Source of the DNA: Rubrivivax sp.
Lineage (GTDB): Bacteria > Pseudomonadota > Gammaproteobacteria > Burkholderiales > Burkholderiaceae
Length of the DNA: 64,000 nt
Direction: 5' to 3'
Assembly: GCA_016790225.1 (NCBI GenBank)
Contig: JAEUOZ010000038.1
Coordinates: forward strand, 38,302 to 102,301
Position numbers and translations under genes: made by a program. Below, piece after piece: positions 45,901 through 52,688 of this stretch. Each line of letters opens with the position of its first letter. Within the stretch, counting starts at the first letter, position 1. The notes under the pieces were generated by a model. It had not been told where the DNA came from, did not search any database, and worked only from the letters and a program-made list of their open reading frames with translations.

Positions 45901-46606
45901 TTTCACCCGGTGTCGCTTGCTGCAGGGCGGCCAGGCAGCGGCGCTGCAATGCCGGGCGCGTGGACTCGCGCGCATCAGCCGGCAGGCGCGCCAGGATCTC
46001 GCGCCACAGCATCGGCTGCCAGGCCTGCTCCGCCGGCAGCGGCGCCGCGGCTGCGCCGGCCTGCAGCGGTGCGCCGCGCAGGCGGTCCAAGCCCTGGGCC
46101 CAATCCTCCAGCCAGTCACTTCGGTAGACCTGGTACTGATCGAAGAGATCGGCCAGCCGCTCGCACAGCTGCAGAAGGCGAGGCAGGTCCTGCGCTGCGC
46201 CCAGAGCAAGGCGCAGCGGCTGCAGCGCGGCCGAGCCAGGCGCCGCGTCCAGCCAGGCCGGCAGCCAGGTCATCAAGCGCCAGACGAGCGGCTGCTTGTC
46301 GGTGGGCAGAACGCCAGGCACGCTAGCCGGCCCCAGCACGGCGCGGTAGGCGCGCCAGACGAAGCGCGCGGGCAGTTCCACGCGGGCGGCGGCGCACACA
46401 CCCTGAAAACCCGCCAGGTTCATCTTGAACCACTCGGCCATGCCGTTGCTGGGCACCAGCACCGTTTCCAGCTCCAGCGGATCCAGCGGATGCTCAGCCA
46501 GCCAGGCAAAGACCGCCTCGGCCAGCGCTTCAAGCCGGTTGCCGTGCAGCACCAGCAGCCCCGGGCGGCCGATGTCCGAGCGAGCGTTCATCTCCAGCGG
46601 GTGCAT
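42962..46606 (-). CDS. recC: RecBCD enzyme subunit RecC
   Basis: The 1214-residue protein has the RecC N-terminal motif Val-Pro-Ser-Asn-Gly-Met-Ala-Glu-Trp near residue 51 and a later Leu-Leu-Gly-Met-Asn-Glu-(x)-Asp-Tyr-Pro-Arg segment. RecC is the Chi-recognition subunit. Two in-frame ATGs, at 46606 and 46591, are possible; the second follows CTGGAG and may be the true start. It is the first gene of the recCBD unit. Confidence 0.94.
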   Translation of the reverse strand: MHPLEMNARSDIGRPGLLVLHGNRLEALAEAVFAWLAEHPLDPLELETVLVPSNGMAEWFKMNLAGFQGVCAAARVELPARFVWRAYRAVLGPASVPGVLPTDKQPLVWRLMTWLPAWLDAAPGSAALQPLRLALGAAQDLPRLLQLCERLADLFDQYQVYRSDWLEDWAQGLDRLRGAPLQAGAAAAPLPAEQAWQPMLWREILARLPADARESTRPALQRRCLAALQQATPGERPWPSLPRRVILFGSTQLPQPTLELLAALAGQTQVMLAVPNPCRHFWSDLIDGREQLAISRRRHTPRGGVELTALPPQVLHAHGHPLLAAWGRQARDFVRQLDAFDDVQRARERFELLRIDLFDDTPGRTLLTQVQAHIREGRPLTEHADAAPAADDDSIVFHIAHSPQREVEILHDQLLRRLSRPAADEAPLNPRDIVVMVPDIQTHAAAIRAVFGAVPRGDPRHIPWGLADATEAGPAPLMRVLEWLLQAPCQRFTASQWRELLELPACARRFGIGDADRPLALQWLAAAGVRWGLDATQRAGLGLQAAGEVGSWRFGIDRLLLGHAAGALDEGWQGVQPLDEVGGLAAGVAGALAEMAQVLRDWWADACGTRPPEAWAQRARVLLQSMFEPADADEREGLAALDEELSRWLLACEAAGFEEAVDLAVLREAWLGGLQEPGGARRFKAGGVTFCTLLPLRAIPFELVCLLGMNEADYPRAPGPTDLDLMALPGLSRPGDRSRRSDDRQLMLDALLSARRALHISWVGRSQRDNSEEPPSVLVAQLRDYLDAGWGEGVSAQRTVEHPLQPFSRRYFEAEADDSPQSLFTYAAAWRQVHLPPQPASDANPEAEAGRVTAGSQSGDPGLPAEAGEGPRIWSLAQLTAFVRNPVKAFFRHRLRVSLDDAEDEGPGDDESFGTDALERAQWLARLLEQAPAQGLEAALRRLAREGRLPLAAAGDQATKALRSLAEPMLAEDRRWRAVHPHGLPALTLQVPDAAAVLTQTQPWRVELQDTLGGLRGDASGHAVFLQLQPGTLRLVRGNNPQPRLDKLLGPWLRVLACAAAGRPARAVVIGSDAVAEIAAADPAQARAQLTELLRAATLSLEQGRPLATVAATGLAWLSAQQAEEGSLDAAARAAQRAYEGDEHSPRADVKEPCLQRLYPDFEALSGEHSFGRDTEWLYAAALSDLQSQVSWRDLSGGAAREEAARGSVEAGDD

Positions 46607-46814
46607 GGCAGCGTGCGCGCACCGGAAGGCTGATCAGGAACGGGCATCGGCACGGTGGCAGGCGCTGGCGGCACGGGATGAGACGGCGGGAAGCATACGG
46701 GCACGCCCCGGATTTGACACGGCGGCCCGAGCAGCGTCACGCCGACGCGCACCGGACAGCGGCTGGACATCAGCGCTGCAGGCAGGCTGCGCGCACAGGC
46801 GAAGAAAATCCTGC

Positions 46815-46843
46815 TTGCCAAGACTACTGGTGTTTTGTACAGT
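46815..46843 (+). promoter_or_regulatory. Sigma-70 promoter candidate
   Basis: TTGCCA at 46815-46820 and TACAGT at 46838-46843 are separated by 17 bp, close to the RpoD consensus and notable in this GC-rich DNA. It points away from recC and toward the small gene at 46946. The rest of 46607-46945 shows no gene. Confidence 0.5.
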
Positions 46844-46945
46844 GTTTTCGACGGACCGACAAATCCGCCGCCGTGTTGAGCAGCCACCCGGGCCCATGCC
46901 CGAAGCCTCCGACCCGAAACCCAGGCACAAGACCAGGATCAGACC

Positions 46946-47170
46946 ATGAGCTCACGTTTTCACGATCTGGATGATGGCCCCGCTGGCCCCTTCGCCGCCG
47001 ATGCCGCACCCGGCTTCGAAGCAGGCGCCCTGGGCGCACGCCATCCCAGGCCAGGCCGTGGCGGCGCGGGCGCTGCGTCGGGCGCTTCGCGCCTGCGGGC
47101 CCGCCAGCACTTCCGGCCGGCGCCGCTGCGCGCACCCCGCTGGCTTCAGCGTGTCTGGGGCTGGTTCTGA
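46946..47170 (+). CDS. Small hypothetical protein
   Basis: A 74-residue frame begins about 100 bp after the candidate sigma-70 promoter, with AGGATC upstream of its ATG. The sequence is rich in Gly, Ala and Arg and ends in aromatic residues (Trp-Leu-Gln-Arg-Val-Trp-Gly-Trp-Phe). No family was recognised. The composition could arise by chance in GC-rich DNA; promoter and position give modest support. Confidence 0.35.
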   Translation: MSSRFHDLDDGPAGPFAADAAPGFEAGALGARHPRPGRGGAGAASGASRLRARQHFRPAPLRAPRWLQRVWGWF

Positions 47171-47200
47171 ATCGACATCGGCTTCTGCTCTCGCCCGCAC

Positions 47201-47467
47201 ATGACCGCCATGCCTCTGCCAGAATGCCTGCTGCTGCAGGCACAAAGCCCGCAGACCCCGCTGCCCCTGGCCAGCGAAGGCGTGATGCGCTGGGTCTGGG
47301 AAAGCCGCTTTGGCGCCATGCTGATCGAGGTGAAGAACGATCAGGTCTTCGTCAATGGCGAGCGCGTGGAACCGCATGCGCGGCCTCCGCTGCCGGCCTC
47401 GCAGGCCCAGAGTCACCTGCCGTTTGATCGCCCACCGCCCCGCGCTCAGGAACCCCCGGCCGACTGA
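47201..47467 (+). CDS. Small conserved-looking hypothetical protein
   Basis: The 88-residue protein has a plausible core, Val-Met-Arg-Trp-Val-Trp-Glu-Ser-Arg-Phe-Gly-Ala-Met-Leu-Ile-Glu-Val, followed by Asn-Gly-Glu-Arg-Val-Glu-Pro and a Pro-rich tail. The alternation of hydrophobic and polar residues suggests a small beta-sheet protein. No function can be assigned. Its last 22 bp overlap the end of the convergent LysR gene. Confidence 0.55.
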   Translation: MTAMPLPECLLLQAQSPQTPLPLASEGVMRWVWESRFGAMLIEVKNDQVFVNGERVEPHARPPLPASQAQSHLPFDRPPPRAQEPPAD

Positions 47468-48471
47468 TCGCGCAGTGCTGGCGCGGCCTCATCGCGCGGT
47501 GCGTGTGCAGCCTCATCGCGCACTGCGTGCGCATCCTGCTCGCGCACTGCGTGCGCGGCCTGTTCACCCAGAGCGCGCGCCGCCTGCCGCAGGTGGGCAC
47601 GCAGCCAGCGGTGCATCGCATCGTCGTCAAAGCGCTGGTGCCAGATCATGCGCATCGGCAAGGGCGGGCTGGGCACCGGCAGCGCGCAGGCGGCCAGGCC
47701 CTGCATCAGGTGCACCCGCGTCAGTGAAGGCAAGGTAGCCAGGCGGCGGCTGCCGCGGATGAACGGTGCCACGCCGGAGAACTCCGCCACGTCCACGGCA
47801 AAGCGCCGCTCGTGCCCCCGCTCCGCCAGAAAGCGGTCGATATCCAGGGAACGCCCGGATTCGTAGCGCACCGTCACATGTTCCGCAGCCAGGTAGTCTT
47901 CCAGCGACTGCGGCGCGGCGCGCTCCTGACGGTCGTAGAACACACACCAGTGGTCATCAAACAAGGCCTCCTGGCGGATATCGGCATCGTCCGGAGCGCG
48001 CGGCGAAATGGCCAGATGCCAGCCAGGGCTTCTCAGCCGCTCCGCGGTGGGCACATCCGATGGCGTCACGCGCAGTCGCAGGCCGGGCGCTTCCAGCTTC
48101 AGCTGGCTGAACCAGCGCGGCAGCAGCAGATCGCGCTGCAGCGGGTTGGCGGCGATGTGCACCTGCGCCTCGCAGCGATCGGGCACAAACGCCGGCGCGG
48201 CCGCAAAGTGCTGCAGCTGCTCCAGCAGCTCGCGCGCCTGCTGCGCCAGCGCTTCGGCACGCGGCGTCAAGGCGATGCCCCGGCCGGCCTTCACCACCAG
48301 CGCATCGCCGCTCAGCTGGCGCAGCCGCTCGATGCCGTGACTCACGGCCGATTGCGTGAGCGCCAGCCGCTCGGCCGCGCCGGTGACGGAGCGCGCGTCG
48401 GCCACGGCCACCAGCAGCTGCAGCAGCCGGCCATCCACGTCCCAGGCATCGATGCGCTTCATGGATCGCAT
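47446..48471 (-). CDS. LysR-family regulator, probably of the lig/pob cluster
   Basis: The roughly 341-residue protein has a LysR helix-turn-helix (Ser-Val-Thr-Gly-Ala-Ala-Glu-Arg-Leu then Gln-Ser-Ala-Val-Ser-His-Gly) and an effector domain. It is divergent from ligA, so it probably controls protocatechuate 4,5-cleavage or pobA. Several in-frame ATGs exist; 48471 and 48462 fit the usual LysR N-terminus best. The C-terminus is extended by about 40 residues of repeated Ala-His-Ala-(Val/Pro)-Arg-(Asp/Glu) units encoded by 24-bp DNA repeats, and its end overlaps the convergent gene. Confidence 0.85.
   Translation of the reverse strand: MRSMKRIDAWDVDGRLLQLLVAVADARSVTGAAERLALTQSAVSHGIERLRQLSGDALVVKAGRGIALTPRAEALAQQARELLEQLQHFAAAPAFVPDRCEAQVHIAANPLQRDLLLPRWFSQLKLEAPGLRLRVTPSDVPTAERLRSPGWHLAISPRAPDDADIRQEALFDDHWCVFYDRQERAAPQSLEDYLAAEHVTVRYESGRSLDIDRFLAERGHERRFAVDVAEFSGVAPFIRGSRRLATLPSLTRVHLMQGLAACALPVPSPPLPMRMIWHQRFDDDAMHRWLRAHLRQAARALGEQAAHAVREQDAHAVRDEAAHAPRDEAAPALRDQSAGGS
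47468..47587. repeat. Five imperfect 24-bp tandem repeats inside the LysR 3' end
   Basis: Units start at 47468, 47492, 47516, 47540 and 47564 and share a TCGCGC...GC...CCT pattern; the third and fourth are nearly identical. The 24-bp period keeps the reading frame and encodes an 8-residue repeat at the regulator's C-terminus. Confidence 0.7.
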
Positions 48472-48624
48472 GATCGCAGCGCTCTTCATCGCGTGGGAGG
48501 GGCTCTCCATACTGCTGCAGCGCGTCAAGCCACGGCATCTTGATCCGGCTCAAACCGGTCGAAACCCCGATCTGGCGCGCGTCCCTGCCCTGCCGGCAGC
48601 CACCCAGACATCGCGAAGTCCACC

Positions 48625-48978
48625 ATGCGCCAGATCGCACAAGACATCCCCGGCACGCCGCTCTTCGATTCGCGCGCTGCGCGCAAGGGCTACGCGCTGA
48701 ACAAGATGTGCTACTCGTTCAACCACAAGGCCAACCGCGACGCCTTCCTGGCCGATGAAGATGGCTATTGCGCGCGATTCGGTCTGAATGCCGCGCAGCG
48801 CCAGGCGATCGCCAGCCGCCAGGTGCTGGACCTGCTGGAAGCCGGCGGCAATGCCTACTACCTGGCCAAGTTTGCGGGCATCTTTGGCCTGGACATGCAG
48901 GACATCGGCGCGCAGCAGACCGGCCTGAGCAAGGAAGCCTTCAAGGCCCGGCTGCTGGCGGCGCGCGATCAGCGCTGA
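48625..48978 (+). CDS. ligA: Protocatechuate 4,5-dioxygenase alpha subunit
   Basis: The 117-residue protein matches LigA: Gly-Tyr-Ala-Leu-Asn-Lys-Met-Cys followed by Leu-Glu-Ala-Gly-Gly-Asn-Ala-Tyr-Tyr-Leu-Ala-Lys. The alpha subunit closes the active site of the LigAB ring-cleaving enzyme. The catalytic beta subunit is encoded 67 bp downstream. Protocatechuate is made by PobA, encoded third in the cluster. The ribosome-binding site is weak. Confidence 0.9.
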   Translation: MRQIAQDIPGTPLFDSRAARKGYALNKMCYSFNHKANRDAFLADEDGYCARFGLNAAQRQAIASRQVLDLLEAGGNAYYLAKFAGIFGLDMQDIGAQQTGLSKEAFKARLLAARDQR

Positions 48979-49045
48979 CGCTCCGGTTCAGCCACACCGA
49001 CCGCCGCGCGCAGTGACAGCACCCCCACACGCCCAGGAGCCCCCC

Positions 49046-49882
49046 ATGGCCCGCATCATCGGCGGCATCTTCAGCTCGCACGTACCCGCCATCGGCGGCG
49101 CGATCGCCCGCGGGCACCAGCAGCAGCCCTACTGGAAGCCCTTCTTCGACGCCTTCATCCCGCTGCGCCAGTGGCTGCAGGAGGCGCGGCCGGACGTGGC
49201 CGTGGTCTTCTACAACGATCACGGCCTGAACTTCTTCCTGGACAAGATGCCCACCTTCGCCATCGGCGCGGCGCCCGGCTACTGCAACGCTGACGAAGGC
49301 TGGGGCATTCCGCAGGTGGCGCCCTTCACGGGTGAGGAAGGGCTCTCCTGGCACCTGATCGAGTCTCTGGTGGCCAAGGATTTCGACATCGTCAGCTGCC
49401 AGGAGATGACGGTCGACCACGCCTTCACCCTGCCCTTGCAGCTGCTGTGGCCGGATCAGGCCTGGCCGGTGAAGGTGGTGCCCGTGTGCATCAACACCGT
49501 GCTCTTTCCGCTGCCCTCGGCCCGGCGCTGCTGGCATCTGGGCCAGGCAGTCGGCCAGGCCATCGGCTCCTGGCAGCACGAGGCCCGCGTCCTGGTGCTG
49601 GGCACCGGCGGCCTGTCTCACCAGCTGGAAGGTGAGCGCGCCGGCCACATCAACGCACCCTACGACCGCCGCTTCATGGACAGCCTGACAGCAGACCCGA
49701 GCTGGGCCACGCAGCAGAGCATCAACGACATCGTGCGCGAGGTGGGCACGCAGGGGATCGAGCTGCTCAACTGGCTGGCGGCGCGCGGCGCGCTCACCGG
49801 CCAGGTGCGCGAGCTGCACCGCACCTACCACATCCCCATCTCCAACACCGCGGCGGCCGTGATGTCGATGTCCAACGACTGA
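49046..49882 (+). CDS. ligB: Protocatechuate 4,5-dioxygenase beta subunit
   Basis: The 278-residue extradiol dioxygenase subunit has His12 in Ser-Ser-His-Val-Pro and His59 in Asn-Asp-His-Gly, with Glu239 as the likely third Fe(II) ligand. It cleaves protocatechuate between C4 and C5 to 4-carboxy-2-hydroxymuconate 6-semialdehyde. The ATG at 49046 fits the family N-terminus; an in-frame upstream extension has no similarity. Later meta-pathway genes are not in the window. Confidence 0.92.
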   Translation: MARIIGGIFSSHVPAIGGAIARGHQQQPYWKPFFDAFIPLRQWLQEARPDVAVVFYNDHGLNFFLDKMPTFAIGAAPGYCNADEGWGIPQVAPFTGEEGLSWHLIESLVAKDFDIVSCQEMTVDHAFTLPLQLLWPDQAWPVKVVPVCINTVLFPLPSARRCWHLGQAVGQAIGSWQHEARVLVLGTGGLSHQLEGERAGHINAPYDRRFMDSLTADPSWATQQSINDIVREVGTQGIELLNWLAARGALTGQVRELHRTYHIPISNTAAAVMSMSND

Positions 49883-49923
49883 CTGCCGCCAACAGACCCA
49901 AGACTCACGATCCGGAGACGACC

Positions 49924-51096
49924 ATGCAAACCCAAGTCTGCATCATCGGCGGCGGCCCTTCGGGGCTGCTGCTGTCGCAACTGCTGCACCGCCAGGGCAT
50001 CGCCAACGTGGTGCTGGAAAAGCACAGCCGCGAATACGTGCTGGCGCGCATCCGCGCCGGCGTGCTGGAGCATGGCTTTGCAGCGCTGATGCGCGAAGCC
50101 GGCTGCGGCGAGCGCATGGACCGAGAAGGCGAAGTCCACCACGGCTTCTACATCGCCGATCAAGGCCGGATGCAGCGCGTGGACCTCCACCACCACAGCG
50201 GCGGCAGCTCGGTCGTGGTCTATGGACAGACCGAGCTGACGCGCGATCTCTACGACGCCCGCGCGCGCATGCAGGGCGATGTGCGACACAACGTCGACGA
50301 TGTGCAACTGCACGATCTGGCCAGCGCAAGGCCCTCCGTCACCTACCGTCACGGCGACGAGATCGTGCGCATCGAGTGCGATTACGTGATCGGCGCCGAC
50401 GGCTTTCACGGCGTGAGCCGCAAGGCCATTCCCAGGAGCGTGCTCACCGAGTACGAGAAGATCTATCCCTTCGGCTGGCTGGGTGTGCTCTCGCGCACAC
50501 CGCCTGTTTCGCCCGAGCTGATCTACGCCCGCCACGAACGCGGCTTTGCGCTGTGTTCGCTGCGCTCCCAGGTGCTCAGCCGCTACTACATCCAGGTGCC
50601 GCTGATCGACACGGTGGAAGACTGGCCAGACGAGGCTTTCTGGCCCGAACTGCAGCGCCGCCTGCCAGACGAAGTCTCGGCCCGCATGATCACCGGGCCT
50701 TCGATCGAAAAGAGCATCGCGCCGCTGCGCAGCTTCGTCGCCGAGCCCATGCGCCACGGCAGGCTCTTTCTCGCTGGCGATGCTGCCCACATCGTGCCAC
50801 CCACCGGAGCCCGCGGCCTCAACAGCGCGGCCTCCGACATCCACTACCTCTACCACGCCATGCTCGCGCACTACCAGCGCGGCGACGACAGCGGCCTGGA
50901 CGGCTACAGCGCCAAGGCCCTGGCCCGCGTCTGGAAGGCGCAGCGCTTCTCCTGGTGGATGACGATGATGCTGCACACCTTCCCGCAGTCTCTGCCCTAT
51001 GACCGCAAGCTGCAGGACACCGACCTGGCCTACCTGTTCTCTTCAGAAGTCGCCATGCGCTCGCTGGCGGAGAACTACGTGGGCCTGCCGTTCTGA
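49924..51096 (+). CDS. pobA: 4-Hydroxybenzoate 3-monooxygenase
   Basis: The 390-residue flavoprotein monooxygenase has an N-terminal FAD motif Ile-Ile-Gly-Gly-Gly-Pro-Ser-Gly, a Gly-Ala-Asp-Gly-(x)-His-Gly motif near 158 and a Gly-Asp-Ala-Ala-His FAD site near 285. Length and the late Pro-Pro-Thr-Gly-Ala-(x)-Gly-Leu-Asn segment match PobA. It hydroxylates 4-hydroxybenzoate to protocatechuate, the substrate of LigAB encoded just upstream. The spacer after ligB is 41 bp. Confidence 0.93.
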   Translation: MQTQVCIIGGGPSGLLLSQLLHRQGIANVVLEKHSREYVLARIRAGVLEHGFAALMREAGCGERMDREGEVHHGFYIADQGRMQRVDLHHHSGGSSVVVYGQTELTRDLYDARARMQGDVRHNVDDVQLHDLASARPSVTYRHGDEIVRIECDYVIGADGFHGVSRKAIPRSVLTEYEKIYPFGWLGVLSRTPPVSPELIYARHERGFALCSLRSQVLSRYYIQVPLIDTVEDWPDEAFWPELQRRLPDEVSARMITGPSIEKSIAPLRSFVAEPMRHGRLFLAGDAAHIVPPTGARGLNSAASDIHYLYHAMLAHYQRGDDSGLDGYSAKALARVWKAQRFSWWMTMMLHTFPQSLPYDRKLQDTDLAYLFSSEVAMRSLAENYVGLPF

Positions 51097-51175
51097 GCGG
51101 CCAGGCCCGCCCGTGCGGCTCTCCAGAGTCGCCAGAGGCACGGTCATGCGGGCAGCCAAGCGATCCGAAAGACGC

Positions 51176-51478
51176 TCACCAGGGCCGCAGATCGGATTCG
51201 GGGATACCGTGAGCTTCCACACGGGCGTTCTGGTCTGAGATCCACGCGCTGTACTCAGCCTCCAAGCCCTTGCGCCTCGCCAACCGCGCTGCCTTGCCGT
51301 GAACTGCCTGAAGCGCCCGGTAGTGCTCGACACACAGAATGACCGTGTCGACCTGCCCGGACCAACCAGGTGGCGGCTGCTTCGACTCGGTATTGGAGTG
51401 GGAAGGGTGGTGATCCACCGCACCTCGATGCCCGGCGAGCGAAGCTCGAGCCGCCAGTCCCAGCTCGCTGAGTGGCAT
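51176..51478 (-). pseudogene. CcdA-like antitoxin C-terminal relic
   Basis: The last 40 or so residues of this 100-codon frame (Leu-Glu-Ala-Glu-Tyr, then Asn-Ala-Arg-Val-Glu-(x)-His-Gly-(Ile)-Pro and a terminal Arg-Pro-Trp) resemble the C-terminus of CcdA antitoxins, which binds CcdB. The N-terminal half does not look like a ribbon-helix-helix domain, and no ccdB follows at 51097-51175. It is probably a remnant. The rest of 51097-51513 shows no gene. Confidence 0.4.
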
Positions 51479-51513
51479 ATACTTGCGCCATATCCCAATC
51501 AGGGAACGCCGCC

Positions 51514-51747
51514 ATGAGCATCACAACTGTGTTCACCAACAACCGCTCGCAGGCCGTGCGCCTGCCTGCTGACGTGCGCCTGCCAGACGGAGTCAAGAAG
51601 GTGCAAGTCCGTGCCCGCGGCGTGGACCGGATCATCTCGCCGGTCGGGCACACCTGGGACCAGTTCTTCTTGAACGGACCGCGGCCCTCAGACGACTTCA
51701 TGGTGGAGCGCGCCCCCCAACTACAGCCCGATCGCGAAGCCTTCTGA
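51514..51747 (+). CDS. vapB: VapB-type antitoxin
   Basis: The 77-residue protein has the AbrB-like N-terminus of VapB antitoxins, Thr-Asn-Asn-Arg-Ser-Gln-Ala-Val-Arg-Leu-Pro at about 7-17, and a C-terminal tail that should wrap the toxin. It lies 13 bp before vapC. The ATG at 51514 follows an AGGGAA; a longer frame starting at 51472 has no similarity. The pair is expected to autoregulate its promoter. Confidence 0.88.
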   Translation: MSITTVFTNNRSQAVRLPADVRLPDGVKKVQVRARGVDRIISPVGHTWDQFFLNGPRPSDDFMVERAPQLQPDREAF

Positions 51748-51760
51748 GGCCAAGGGCGGG

Positions 51761-52171
51761 ATGCTCAAATACCTGCTCGACACCAACATCGCGATCTACG
51801 TCATCAAGCGGCGTCCGATCGAGGTGATGGGTGTCTTCAACGAGAACGCCGGCCGCATGGCCATCTCCGCGATCAGCTTGAGCGAGCTTCTCCACGGTGC
51901 GGAGAAGAGCGCCAAGGTCGCGCAAAACCTTGCGGTGGTGGAAGAGTTCGCCAGCTTGCTCGAAGTGCTGCCGTACACCGCGAAGGCCTCGCAGCACTAC
52001 GGTGCGATCCGCAGTTCGCTGGAAAGGCTGGGGCGCCCGATCGGCGTGAACGATCTGCACATCGCAGCCCATGCACGCAGCGAAGGGTTGACGCTGGTCA
52101 CCAACAACGTTGGCGAGTTCGAGAGGATACCCGGCCTGCTCATGGAGAACTGGGTCGTCGGGCCTGGCTGA
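51761..52171 (+). CDS. vapC: VapC-type PIN-domain ribonuclease toxin
   Basis: The 136-residue PIN protein has the acidic site Asp7 (Leu-Leu-Asp-Thr-Asn), Glu42 (Ser-Glu-Leu), Asp98 (Asn-Asp) and a Thr-Asn-Asn-(x3)-Glu-Phe motif near 114-120. VapC toxins cleave specific RNAs, often tRNA. With vapB it forms a type II toxin-antitoxin module just outside the integrated element, so it belongs to the chromosome side of the junction. Confidence 0.92.
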   Translation: MLKYLLDTNIAIYVIKRRPIEVMGVFNENAGRMAISAISLSELLHGAEKSAKVAQNLAVVEEFASLLEVLPYTAKASQHYGAIRSSLERLGRPIGVNDLHIAAHARSEGLTLVTNNVGEFERIPGLLMENWVVGPG

Positions 52172-52390
52172 GCGCGTCGGGCACTCGGCGACTCGGGAAC
52201 GGGTTCGAAGATGTTTGCCCACCTTCGCCAAGGCGCTTGAACCGCCAACCCTTAGGTTCCCACCCGCACATCAGTTGGACGTGCGTCAGACCTGGGCGCG
52301 CTGACGCTCCACATCGCACGCGACCAAGCCTGTCCATGCCAACCGATCCCAGATCTGCCGCACGGCATCGCCTACTGGTTTCCTGCCACA

Positions 52391-52416
52391 AACAAAACCG
52401 CCACCCGAAGGTGGCG
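52391..52416 (-). terminator. Rho-independent terminator of the disrupted tRNA-Val locus
   Basis: A perfect 7-bp stem (CGCCACC/GGTGGCG, 52399-52405 and 52410-52416) with a 4-nt loop is followed on the minus strand by a T-rich run (52398 down to 52391). It lies 28 bp after the tRNA 3' end on the same strand, so it is the original tRNA terminator left on the chromosome side. Confidence 0.75.
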
Positions 52417-52443
52417 CAATTTGCTGAACGATCTGGGTATCTC

Positions 52444-52491
52444 TGGTGGGCGGTGCAGGGTTCGAACCTGCGACCCCTGCCGTGTGAAGGC
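52444..52491 (-). other. att site: 3' half of tRNA-Val(CAC)
   Basis: On the minus strand these 48 bases read from the 5' anticodon-stem end, through loop TTCACAC (anticodon CAC), the stem strand GGCAG, a GGGTC variable loop, a T arm with TTCGAAC and acceptor strand ACCGCCC, ending ACCA. Upstream of GCC the sequence no longer pairs, so the 5' half is missing. This is the att core at the element's left end. Confidence 0.85.
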
Positions 52492-52688
52492 GTTTTTCAG
52501 CCACGGTCGCGAGCGCTACAGGAGTCCCCAGGGGCACTTTCTTGCACTTATGGGACTCCACTGGCCTCACGTTTTCATAGGCAAAAAGCAACAAGACCCC
52601 TGCCTTCTTTGCTACGCTTGCACTTCCAGGCACCAAGGCTGCACTTTGCCTAGCTTGGAGTCCCCGTGGAGTCCCAGGAGTCAGCAGC

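Noticed and set aside
47468..47587. CRISPR-like short repeats
   Set aside because: The 24-bp units are directly tandem with no unique spacers and lie in frame inside a LysR gene. No cas genes are present.
52444..52491. A complete tRNA-Val gene
   Set aside because: Only the 3' half is present. No D arm or 5' acceptor strand occurs beyond 52491, so it is an att remnant rather than a functional tRNA gene.
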